This document shows, piece after piece, positions 51,284 through 59,113 of a DNA stretch of 64,000 nt. Source of the stretch: Terriglobales bacterium (lineage in GTDB: Bacteria; Acidobacteriota; Terriglobia; Terriglobales; Acidobacteriaceae); contig JAICSO010000001.1 of assembly GCA_025936825.1 (NCBI GenBank), positions 558,001-622,000 on the forward strand, given 5' to 3'. The notes under the pieces were generated by a model. The model was not told where the DNA came from. It worked only from the letters and a program-made list of their open reading frames with translations, and made no database searches. The translations under genes were made by a program, and so were the position numbers. Each line of letters starts with the position of its first letter. Within the stretch, counting starts at the first letter, position 1.

Positions 51284-54200
51284 ATGATTCACAAAATAGT
51301 CCGAGCGGCACTGGGTCAACGCTTTCTGGTTCTAATGTTGACCGTGTTTATCACGGTGGGCGGAGTGGTGTCATTCCAGCGGATGCCGGTCGACGCTTAC
51401 CCCGACCTCTCGCCGCCGGAAGTTGAAATCATCACCCAGTGGCCGGACCACGCAGCCGAAGAGGTTGAGCGCCTGGTGACCCTTCCTCTCGAAGTTGAGA
51501 TGAATGGCGTGCCTCACATGGAAGTGATGAGGTCCATCTCGCTGTATGGCCTCTCGGATATTCGGCTTACGTTTGGAGAAAACACAGACGACTATTTTGC
51601 GCGGCAGGTGGTTTTTGAACGGCTTGCGGGCGCGACATTGCCCGCCGGGGTTACGCCCTCCCTCGCGCCTCTGTTCAGCCCCAGCGGACTGGTGTACCGC
51701 TACGTGCTGGAAAGCCCTGATCGCAGTCCGCAGGAATTGCACACCATCGAAGATTGGGTGGTCGAGCGCGCGTATCGCTCGGTTCCGGGAGTGGCCGATG
51801 ACTCGAGCTTTGGCGGCACCACCATGCAATACCAGGTGCTGCTCGATCCCGCGCGAATCTATGGTTACCACCTCACCGTCGCACAAGTCACGACAGCGCT
51901 GGCGGCCAATAATGCCAATGCCGGAGGCGGTTTCTACTCCCAAGGCGGACAGTTCTATTACGTGCGTGGCATTGGCCTGGTAAAAAACACCGATGACATC
52001 GGAAACATTGTTGTCGGCGCAAACAAAGGTGTGCCCATTCGCGTGAAGGATGTCGGTCAGGTCACGATCGGCCACGCACCCCGACTGGGACAATTCGGAT
52101 TCGCAGAACGCCAGGGCTCAGCAGTTTCGAAGAACGATGACGCAGTGGAAGGCGTCATTCTCATGCTCCGCGGTGAGCAGACGCAGAACGTTCTCAAAGG
52201 CGTTCAGGCCAAAACAGAGGAACTGAATCGGCAGGTATTGCCACCAGACGTCAAGATCCACCCCTATTACGACCGCAGTGAATTGGTGACTCTGACCAAA
52301 GACACGGTTGAAAATAATCTCCTGCGCGGAATGGTACTGGTCGTAATCGTTTTGATTTTCTTTCTGGTCAGCGTTCGTGCCGCGATTATCGTTGCGGTCA
52401 CCATTCCATTGTCACTGCTGTTCGCTTTCATCGTACTGCATGCCCACGATGTTGCCGCCAATCTGCTTTCCATCGGTGCCATTGACTTCGGCATCATCAT
52501 CAATGGCACGGTCGTCATGGTGGAGAACATCTACCGCGAACTGGCGCTTCGCGAAGGACAGCAGTACAACCTGACCGAGGTCATTCTGATCGCGGCAAAA
52601 GATGTCGATCGGCCAATCTTCTACTCTGTCGCCGTCATCCTTGCTGGATACCTGCCCATTTACGCCCTGTCGGGCCCATCAGGAAAGCTCTTTCATCCCA
52701 TGGCGGAAACCATGGCGTTCGCTCTGATCGGCGCGCTGATCCTTACGCTGACGCTTGTGCCTGTGCTGTCCTGGTACTGGTTCAGGGGACCGATTCGCGA
52801 GAAACCTAATCGCGCGTACGAATGGATGAAGCGGCAGTACGCAAAACAATTGGATTGGGCGCTGAAACGTCCGAAGCTGACACTTCTGCTCAGTACGTTG
52901 ATTTTTGGGGCGAGCCTATTATTGATTCCGTTCATCGGTGGCGAATTCATGCCGCACCTGGATGAGGGCGCAATCTGGGTGCGGGCGACGATGCCCTACA
53001 CGATTTCGTTTGAAGAGGCCAGCAAGATCGCGCCGCAGATTCGCGACATCCTGCTGTCCTACCCGCAGATCACGGTGGTCGGATCCGAACTGGGCCGGCC
53101 CGACGACGGAACTGATCCCACGGGGTTCTTTAACTGCGAGTTCTATGTCGGATTGAAGCCTTATAAAGACAAAGCATGGCAGGGCGACATTCGCCAGAAG
53201 AAGCAACTCATCGAGTCCATCGACAAAAGGCTGAGTGCCTTTCCTGGAATCATCTTTAATTACACCCAGCCGGCAGAAGACGCTGTCGACGAGGCCCTCA
53301 CTGGGTTGAAGAGCTCGTTGGCGGTAAAGATTTATGGCGACGACCTGAGCGTTCTGCAGAGCAAGGCAATCGACATCAAGAAAACTTTGGAACAAATACC
53401 CGGCTTCACGGATCTGACTGTGGTTCGCGAACTGGGGCAGCCCAGCCTGCTGGTGGATGTAGATCGCGAGAAAATCGCGCGCTATGGAGTGAACGTCTCC
53501 GATGTGGAAGCTGTGGTTTCAGCTGCGGTCGGCGGAGCGGCAGTAACACAGGTGATTCAAGGCGAAAAATTATTCGATCTCGTCGTGCGCATGCAGCCGC
53601 AGTTCCGGAGCAGCGCACACGACATCGGCAACCTGCTGGTGGGAACCCCCGACGGCCAGCAAATTCCACTGAGCCAGCTGGCCGATATACACCAGGGAAA
53701 TGGCGCGTCCTTTATTTACCGGGAAAATAACTCACGCTACATCGGCGTGCAGTACAGCATCGAAGGCCGGGACATGGAAAGCGCCGTTCGCGAGGGGCAG
53801 GAAGCTGTCAACAAGGCGGTGCGCCTGCCTCAGGGATATCGGATGGCGTGGGGTGGTGAGTACAGCCAGTTCCTGGAAGCAAAGTCGCAGATGTATTTGA
53901 TCGGCCCGCTCGCCCTGGTGCTTATCTTCATGATCCTGTTCGCGCTCTACGGAAACTTCAAGTTCCCAGTCACCATCGCGCTGGCCGTAGTCATGACCGA
54001 GCCCGTCGGAGCCCTGGTAGCTCTGAAACTCACGCATACACCCTTCAGCGTTTCTTCAGTCCTGGGGCTGATGGCGCTGCTCGGGGTGTCGGTAGAGACG
54101 GGTGTCATCCTTGTTTCCTACATCAACAAGCTTCGGCAAGAAGGACTGGATATTCACACTGCAACCCGTGAGGCGTCGTTGACTCGGTTGCGACCGATCA

Positions 54201-54391
54201 TGATGACGGCCCTGGTCGCGTGCCTCGGCTTGTTGCCCGCGGCACTCTCGACCGGAATTGGATCCGACACGCAGAAGCCGTTCGCGATTGTCATTGTTGC
54301 CGGTCTCATTTCGCGGCTATTTATCGGTTTCTTCGTGAATCCTGTGCTCTACGAATTGGTCGCACGCGAGGGAGATGTGCTTCAAGTCTGA
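51284..54391 (+). CDS. czcA: Heavy-metal-type RND efflux pump (CzcA/CusA family)
   Basis: A 1035-residue inner-membrane proton-driven transporter of normal family length with 12 predicted helices and two periplasmic loops. The N-terminal RMPVDAYPDLSPPEVEIITQWPDHAAEEVERLVTLPLE is typical of HME-RND. In helix 4 the motif reads AIDFGIIINGTVVMVEN: D401 matches the first essential acidic residue of CzcA (D402), but the second (D408 in CzcA) is N407 here. This may change proton coupling or mark a separate substrate group. Located 43 bases after the adaptor gene. Metal specificity (Cu/Ag versus Zn/Co/Cd/Ni) is not deducible. Confidence 0.93.
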   Translation: MIHKIVRAALGQRFLVLMLTVFITVGGVVSFQRMPVDAYPDLSPPEVEIITQWPDHAAEEVERLVTLPLEVEMNGVPHMEVMRSISLYGLSDIRLTFGENTDDYFARQVVFERLAGATLPAGVTPSLAPLFSPSGLVYRYVLESPDRSPQELHTIEDWVVERAYRSVPGVADDSSFGGTTMQYQVLLDPARIYGYHLTVAQVTTALAANNANAGGGFYSQGGQFYYVRGIGLVKNTDDIGNIVVGANKGVPIRVKDVGQVTIGHAPRLGQFGFAERQGSAVSKNDDAVEGVILMLRGEQTQNVLKGVQAKTEELNRQVLPPDVKIHPYYDRSELVTLTKDTVENNLLRGMVLVVIVLIFFLVSVRAAIIVAVTIPLSLLFAFIVLHAHDVAANLLSIGAIDFGIIINGTVVMVENIYRELALREGQQYNLTEVILIAAKDVDRPIFYSVAVILAGYLPIYALSGPSGKLFHPMAETMAFALIGALILTLTLVPVLSWYWFRGPIREKPNRAYEWMKRQYAKQLDWALKRPKLTLLLSTLIFGASLLLIPFIGGEFMPHLDEGAIWVRATMPYTISFEEASKIAPQIRDILLSYPQITVVGSELGRPDDGTDPTGFFNCEFYVGLKPYKDKAWQGDIRQKKQLIESIDKRLSAFPGIIFNYTQPAEDAVDEALTGLKSSLAVKIYGDDLSVLQSKAIDIKKTLEQIPGFTDLTVVRELGQPSLLVDVDREKIARYGVNVSDVEAVVSAAVGGAAVTQVIQGEKLFDLVVRMQPQFRSSAHDIGNLLVGTPDGQQIPLSQLADIHQGNGASFIYRENNSRYIGVQYSIEGRDMESAVREGQEAVNKAVRLPQGYRMAWGGEYSQFLEAKSQMYLIGPLALVLIFMILFALYGNFKFPVTIALAVVMTEPVGALVALKLTHTPFSVSSVLGLMALLGVSVETGVILVSYINKLRQEGLDIHTATREASLTRLRPIMMTALVACLGLLPAALSTGIGSDTQKPFAIVIVAGLISRLFIGFFVNPVLYELVAREGDVLQV

Positions 54392-54509
54392 CATCTCGTT
54401 CAGGCGGCGAAACGTTGTGATTCGATGTACCCCGCGAAATACCAGCACGGCCACGCACACACTGGTTTCGATTTTTGCTTTCTGCGAAAACAGAGCGCAA
54501 TTGCCCAGT

Positions 54510-54766
54510 TCAGGCATTGGCCGCTTGACTGCGCCGCAGAGAGTCAACTAGGTCGATGTATTGCTGCATGGGATCTGCCGCGGTGGTCCCCTTGAGCGCG
54601 CTCCAGGCATCGAGTTTGGCACAGCGAATGAAATCAAAGCTGCTTGGCCGCTCGCCCGTAGCATCTCCTTGGGTTGCTTGTTTAAAGAGAGCATAGAGCT
54701 TCAGCCATCGTATTGTTGTCCGGACGCTCCGCGAGCTTGTGCAAACCGGGCCTGCAAATCAGACAC
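54510..54766 (-). pseudogene. Acyl-CoA-binding protein (ACBP), frameshifted remnant
   Basis: Reading the minus strand, a GTG at 54766 preceded by AGGAG starts SDLQARFAQA, the usual ACBP N-terminus. A second frame gives AERPDNNTM. A third gives LKLYALFKQATQGD, TGERPSSFDF, KLDAWSALKGTTAADPMQQ and YIDLVDSLRRSQAANA, ending at TGA 54510-54512. These are the conserved ACBP segments in order, including the Tyr and Lys residues that hold acyl-CoA. Two frame changes and a loss of about seven residues between the first two parts break the gene. ACBPs carry long-chain acyl-CoA in the cytoplasm, fitting the beta-oxidation genes nearby. It is a recent pseudogene or a sequencing artefact. Confidence 0.82.
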
Positions 54767-54802
54767 AATTCTCCTGCTGGGCGCCCCGTCCTGACCCGGC
54801 TC

Positions 54803-55042
54803 TTATGTATTGTCTAAACCAGACTGACGCCAAACGCCTTCTCGATCTCGATTGAAGCCGTAGGCTTTCAGGACACTCTCATGAACTATTCTGTCGATGG
54901 GACTGAGAGCCTCGGACTCGAGACGCAATAAATGCGCTTGCATGTCTCCGTTGCTGCGAACGGTGTCCGGTTGTCCGACCAGACGGAGCACACCATCGAC
55001 GTAAACTTTCCCGTCGTCAGTCACACGCAGCTTGTCTGTCAT
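54803..55042 (-). CDS. Small hypothetical protein
   Basis: A 79-residue acidic protein (MTDKLRVTDDGKVYVDGVLRLVGQPDTVRSN...). The start is set by AAGGAG before ATG 55042. A longer version from ATG 55129 would overlap the upstream gene stop (ATGA) but adds a low-complexity N-terminus. No domain is recognised. It lies between the ACBP remnant and another small gene on the same strand. Confidence 0.6.
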   Translation of the reverse strand: MTDKLRVTDDGKVYVDGVLRLVGQPDTVRSNGDMQAHLLRLESEALSPIDRIVHESVLKAYGFNRDREGVWRQSGLDNT

Positions 55043-55125
55043 TTTGTGCTCCTTATCCTCCTGACCACAATCATTGCTAGAGACAGGGAATTTGAAGGCA
55101 GTCGAAGTCGAGCCGGGAGTTGAAG

Positions 55126-55437
55126 TCATAAGCCGTACTGCTTCTTTGCCTCGCCGAGAGACAGGTGTGTTCTCAGATCTGTGGCAACAGCACGAAAATC
55201 CCGACGGTAATCGGCTAGCCTCTGGAAGTCAGGTTTGAGCCAGAATCCGAGAATGTGGCGGGGATGGAACAACTCGTCATAAAGAATCAGATCATGGTTG
55301 ACGAACTTCATCAGTTCGTCATCCCAATTAGCCGTTACCAAGTTGAAGCACTTCTGCCAGGCTGCCGCGTTCCAGGACTCCTGGTTGGCCAGATTTTCCA
55401 GAGCCTCAACGACGGCATTTCGTGCGGCTTCGTTCAT
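55126..55437 (-). CDS. Small hypothetical protein
   Basis: A 103-residue helical protein (MNEAARNAVVEALENLANQESW...LMKFVNHDLILYDELFHPRHILGF...LRTHLSLGEAKKQYGL). The amino-acid pattern is that of a real soluble protein, but I do not recognise a family. It is probably cotranscribed with the gene at 54803-55042. Confidence 0.6.
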   Translation of the reverse strand: MNEAARNAVVEALENLANQESWNAAAWQKCFNLVTANWDDELMKFVNHDLILYDELFHPRHILGFWLKPDFQRLADYRRDFRAVATDLRTHLSLGEAKKQYGL

Positions 55438-55585
55438 GACGACCGCATTCTCTCGTCAAGAACACCGAATGTCAGTGATGATGGTCACGCAAGGCTCGGC
55501 TGAACGCTTGCAATCTCTGTAGTTCATGCGGGATTGGATTGCACAGCAGAAAAGGAGTCTGGTAAGTGAAAGGTGGTATCCGGTC

Positions 55586-57154
55586 CTACAACCGCTTTCG
55601 AAACAAGCTACCTAAGGGTCCGATTGCGCCACGCACGCGTTGTCCAATTCTCCTCGAGAACTGCAAGTCCACGAGAGCTTCGATCTGGTTCGCGAAGTTC
55701 CTTCCATATCCATACCACCAGACCTTCTTCATTCGCGGCAGGCGATCGGAGGCGACGTACTTGATGCGAACCATTTCCTCCAGGCCGAAGCGCCCGTGGG
55801 TTCGCCCGATACCACTTGATTTCACGCCTCCATGCGGCGCCTCACTGATGCCAAAACATGACACCGCGTCGTTGATCTGTACGGTGCCCGCATTTAACCG
55901 TCGCGCCAGGACTTCGCCGCGGTGGCGATCTCGCGTCCAAATGCTGGCAGCGAGGCCGAACTCGGAGTCGTTGGCCAGCGCGAGTGCTTCTTCCTCGGAG
56001 TCAAATGTCATGATCGGCAACACCGGACCGAAGGTTTCCTCCCGCATGATGCGCATTTGGTGGGTCACATCGCTGAGCACAGTCGGCGCATAAAAATTTG
56101 GTCCGAGATCCGGCAATCGCCTGCCGCCCGTCAGTACGCGTGCGCCGTGAGTCCTGGCATCCTCCACTTGCTGTTCGACAATGCGCAGTTGCCGTTCGTG
56201 GATCATGGGGCCCATGTCCGTTTGCGGATCGGTTCCATTGCCCACTCGTAACTGTTTAGTTTTACGTACGCACGCTTCGACAAACGGTTCGTAAATGCTC
56301 CGATGCACGTAGCAACGCTCAACGGAAAGGCAGGTCTGTCCTGCATTCATGAACGAGCCCCAGACGGCGCCGCTGGAAGCCACATCAATATCGGCATCTT
56401 CCAGCACGACCATCGGATCCTTTCCCCCTAACTCGAGTATTACGGGAAGCAAGCGTTCGCCTGCAGCTTGCGCAATGCGCTTGCCGGTTGCAACGCTGCC
56501 GGTAAAAATCAACTTGTCGATTTCAGTGTTGAGCAATGCCGCTCCCGTGCTGCCATCTCCCACCACGACCTGGAAAACGTCCTTTGGAACGCCGGCGGAA
56601 TGGAACAACGCAGCCAGTTCAAGCGCGATCAGGCTGGTGAACTCGGAAGGCTTCACAACCACGGCGTTGCCGGCGACCAGAGCAGCCAGGCTTTCGGTTG
56701 CGGGAGTGGATAAAGGATAGTTCCAGGGCGAAATAATGCCGATTACGCCGTAGGGCTCGCGGACAATGCGGCCAGCCTTCGTCTTCATTGCAAGATTGCC
56801 GTGGGCGAGGTGCTCATCGCGTAAGAGCGAATGGGCATTCTCGACATAAAAGCGGGCACTATCCAGAACTACCAGCACTTCTGTGGTGAGTGCTTCGACG
56901 TGAGGCTTGCCGGCTTCGCGGGTTAATGCGGCCGCGATGTCGGACTTTTTTTCGTGCAGAAGAAACTGGAATTCTCTGAGCACTTTTGCACGTTTGTGCA
57001 CACCTAGTGCGACCCACGCTGGTTGCGCAGCACGGGCTCGCAGAACTGCATCACGCACTTCCTGCTCCGAGGCGCAGGCCAGTTCTCGCAAGATTTCACC
57101 GGTTGCAGGATTTACCGATGCGATTGTGCGCGCGGCAATCTCGACATCTGCCAT
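55586..57154 (-). CDS. Aldehyde dehydrogenase, NAD(P)-dependent
   Basis: A 522-residue ALDH-superfamily enzyme with the Rossmann/cofactor region (PWNYPLSTPATESLAALVAGNAVVVKPSE, FTGSVATGKRIAQAAGERL), the general-base Glu in LELGGKDPMVVLEDADID, the catalytic Cys in NAGQTCLSVERCYV and the C-terminal EETFGPVLPIMTF and GGVKSSGIGR. The chain extends about 40 residues past the usual end (VWWYGYGRNFANQIEALVDLQFSRRIGQRV...), like long-chain fatty aldehyde dehydrogenases that touch the membrane. ATG 57154 precedes the conserved domain, but no ribosome-binding site is obvious and the frame is open upstream to 57286. It would supply fatty acids for the adjacent beta-oxidation genes. Confidence 0.9.
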   Translation of the reverse strand: MADVEIAARTIASVNPATGEILRELACASEQEVRDAVLRARAAQPAWVALGVHKRAKVLREFQFLLHEKKSDIAAALTREAGKPHVEALTTEVLVVLDSARFYVENAHSLLRDEHLAHGNLAMKTKAGRIVREPYGVIGIISPWNYPLSTPATESLAALVAGNAVVVKPSEFTSLIALELAALFHSAGVPKDVFQVVVGDGSTGAALLNTEIDKLIFTGSVATGKRIAQAAGERLLPVILELGGKDPMVVLEDADIDVASSGAVWGSFMNAGQTCLSVERCYVHRSIYEPFVEACVRKTKQLRVGNGTDPQTDMGPMIHERQLRIVEQQVEDARTHGARVLTGGRRLPDLGPNFYAPTVLSDVTHQMRIMREETFGPVLPIMTFDSEEEALALANDSEFGLAASIWTRDRHRGEVLARRLNAGTVQINDAVSCFGISEAPHGGVKSSGIGRTHGRFGLEEMVRIKYVASDRLPRMKKVWWYGYGRNFANQIEALVDLQFSRRIGQRVRGAIGPLGSLFRKRL

Positions 57155-57365
57155 TGCGAGATGAATTTTACGCGCCGCTGGTGTCTCGCGCCATATGACC
57201 GAAATCACAGCACATGCTTTGCCGCGGGAGTATGATTCGCCGCGGAGCGCAGAAATGTATGCAAACTCTGAATGAAGTTTATTCATCTCTGTCGGTTCGC
57301 CGACGGTACGAGGTATGGTTTGTGCGTTTCGGCCTGCCGGATGGCGCGGGTGCGTGGTGGTTTCG

Positions 57366-57623
57366 CTATCTGCTGACCAATCCCGGACGCGACGGCTGCT
57401 CGACGGCAGGCACCAATCTTTCTACGGGGGTGATTTGCTCAACTACCCAGCGTGCCATGGCGCCACGGAGAGATTCGCCCATCGGACTGCGGAGTGCGAC
57501 CTCAACAGCAGCAGTTTTTGCAGCTATGGATGCGCCTTGAGGAAGGAAATCGGATAGCTTGCCGCGCAGCTGTTCAGGAGTGAACTGCAAAGATTCCGGT
57601 TCGGAAGTAGAGGCACTGAGCAT
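57366..57623 (-). CDS. Small hypothetical protein
   Basis: An 85-residue protein (MLSASTSEPESLQFTPEQLRGKLSDFLPQG...SLRGAMARWVVEQITPVERLVPAV). The start follows GAGGTGAGAGCC at good spacing. It lies upstream of the aldehyde dehydrogenase on the same strand with a gap of about 210 bases. No domain recognised. Confidence 0.5.
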   Translation of the reverse strand: MLSASTSEPESLQFTPEQLRGKLSDFLPQGASIAAKTAAVEVALRSPMGESLRGAMARWVVEQITPVERLVPAVEQPSRPGLVSR

Positions 57624-57688
57624 GGGGCTCTCACCTCTTTCGACTATAGGCGTTTAACTAACTTCTCTTTCGCGCATCAGCGCGGGTT

Positions 57689-57724
57689 AACGCGGATTCG
57701 CAAAGGCTGATTCAGATCCGCGTT
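57689..57724. repeat. REP-like hairpin (AACGCGGAT / ATCCGCGTT)
   Basis: A perfect 9-base inverted repeat (57689-57697 and 57716-57724) with an 18-base loop, within a GC-rich tract whose CGCGG/CCGCG units recur on both sides (57681-57742). It lies in the 163-base gap between a small gene and the thiolase stop, and looks like a dispersed intergenic element or a transcription end. Confidence 0.45.
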
Positions 57725-57786
57725 CATCGGCGTAAATCCGCGGAGCTGAATTTGCGAAATTGTCCGCACAACACTTCGCTCGAAAA

Positions 57787-58965
57787 CTAATTCACATTCT
57801 CAAAAATTCCTGCTGCGCCCATACCTCCGCCAACACACATTGTCACCATGCCGTAGCGGCCATTGCGCCGCTTCAATTCGCGGATGACTGTTGCTGTGAG
57901 CTTCGCCCCGGTGCATCCCAGCGGATGACCCAATGCCACGGCGCCACCGTTGGGGTTGACTCGTGATGGGTCCAACTTGCCTTCCTTGATCACTGCCAGC
58001 GACTGTGCCGCAAAAGCCTCGTTCAGTTCGATAACGTCAATGTCCGACATCTTCAGGCCAGCAAGCTTGAGCGCCTTGGGAATCGCAAATACCGGGCCTA
58101 ACCCCATTTCTTCGGGCTTGTACCCGGCAGTCGCAAATGAGACGAACCGAACCAACGGCTTGACCCCAAGTTGCTTCGCTCTCTCGGCGGACATGACGAC
58201 TGCTGCTGCTGCGGCGTCGGACATCTGCGATGAATTGCCGGCGGTGACCGTACCCTTTACGTGAAACGCAGGCTTCAGTGCGAGTAGCGCCTCTAGCGAA
58301 GTGTCGGCGCGCGGGCCTTCGTCGACCTTGAATAAGATTTCGTGCTTCTTCGGCTTTGACCCATTCGGCGTGGTGAACGTCACCGGCACTGGTACGATCT
58401 CGTCTTCGAACTTTCCTGCCTGAATCGCAGCGATTGCCTTCTGATGACTATGCAAGGAAAATTCATCTGCCTCTTGTCGACTAATTCCAAACCGCTGTGC
58501 CAGCCGCTCCGCCGTTAGCCCCATCGAGAGATACGAATCGGGATAATGCTCCACCAGCCACGGATTCGGTGCAATCTTGTGCCCGCCCATGGGGACAAGT
58601 GTCATCGACTCCGTCCCTCCGGCGACAATCACTTCTGCTCCGCCACCAGCAATTCGCTCGGCGGCCATGGCGATTGATTGCAGCCCTGACGAGCAGAAAC
58701 GATTGATGGTCATCGCCGAGGTTTCCACCGGCAACCCCGCTCGTAAGGACGCAGTTCGAGCAACGTTCATTCCTTGCTCAGCTTCGGGCATAGCGCAGCC
58801 GAGAATCACGTCTTCTATTTCTTTGGGATCAAGCTGGGGCACGCGATCCAGCGCGCCCTTAAGCGCAATCGCGGCCAGTTCGTCGGGCCGAGTCGCTCGC
58901 AACGTTCCTTTGTAGGCTCGTCCGACCGGTGTGCGCACTGAGGAGACAAGAACTACTTCTCGCAT
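57787..58965 (-). CDS. fadA: Acetyl-CoA acyltransferase (3-ketoacyl-CoA thiolase)
   Basis: A 392-residue thiolase. The nucleophile Cys91 is in NRFCSSGLQ, the His of [10 protein letters not shown] and the second Cys of [11 protein letters not shown] are present, and length is normal. ATG 58965 is chosen because GGAGGTCGG precedes it and the conserved [15 protein letters not shown] follows at once. It carries out the last, thiolytic step of fatty-acid beta-oxidation. It is divergent from the FadN-type gene across 148 bases that contain two operator-like palindromes, so both genes should share control. Confidence 0.94.
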   Translation of the reverse strand: MREVVLVSSVRTPVGRAYKGTLRATRPDELAAIALKGALDRVPQLDPKEIEDVILGCAMPEAEQGMNVARTASLRAGLPVETSAMTINRFCSSGLQSIAMAAERIAGGGAEVIVAGGTESMTLVPMGGHKIAPNPWLVEHYPDSYLSMGLTAERLAQRFGISRQEADEFSLHSHQKAIAAIQAGKFEDEIVPVPVTFTTPNGSKPKKHEILFKVDEGPRADTSLEALLALKPAFHVKGTVTAGNSSQMSDAAAAAVVMSAERAKQLGVKPLVRFVSFATAGYKPEEMGLGPVFAIPKALKLAGLKMSDIDVIELNEAFAAQSLAVIKEGKLDPSRVNPNGGAVALGHPLGCTGAKLTATVIRELKRRNGRYGMVTMCVGGGMGAAGIFENVN

Positions 58966-59019
58966 ACCGACCTCCACAATTTCCTTCACAAGACTACTAT
59001 GATTTTGAACGGCGCGGAG

Positions 59020-59035
59020 GGTGAGTAAGGTCACC
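59020..59035. promoter_or_regulatory. Operator-like palindrome in the divergent beta-oxidation promoter
   Basis: GGTGA-GTAAGG-TCACC has perfect arms around a 6-base spacer, the same geometry as CRP/FNR sites but with GGTGA arms. It lies 55 bases from the thiolase start. Confidence 0.4.
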
Positions 59036-59068
59036 TTCGTGGGTGCGCTGAATCACTTGTCAGGGCAA

Positions 59069-59082
59069 TCGTCCGAGGACGA
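59069..59082. promoter_or_regulatory. Second operator-like palindrome, beta-oxidation promoter
   Basis: TCGTCC-GA-GGACGA, a 6+6 inverted repeat about 32 bases upstream of the FadN-type start, is suited to a TetR-family or similar dimer. No regulator of fatty-acid genes is in the window. Confidence 0.35.
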
Positions 59083-59113
59083 CACTTATCAGCGGTACGG
59101 GCGGAGGGTCATC

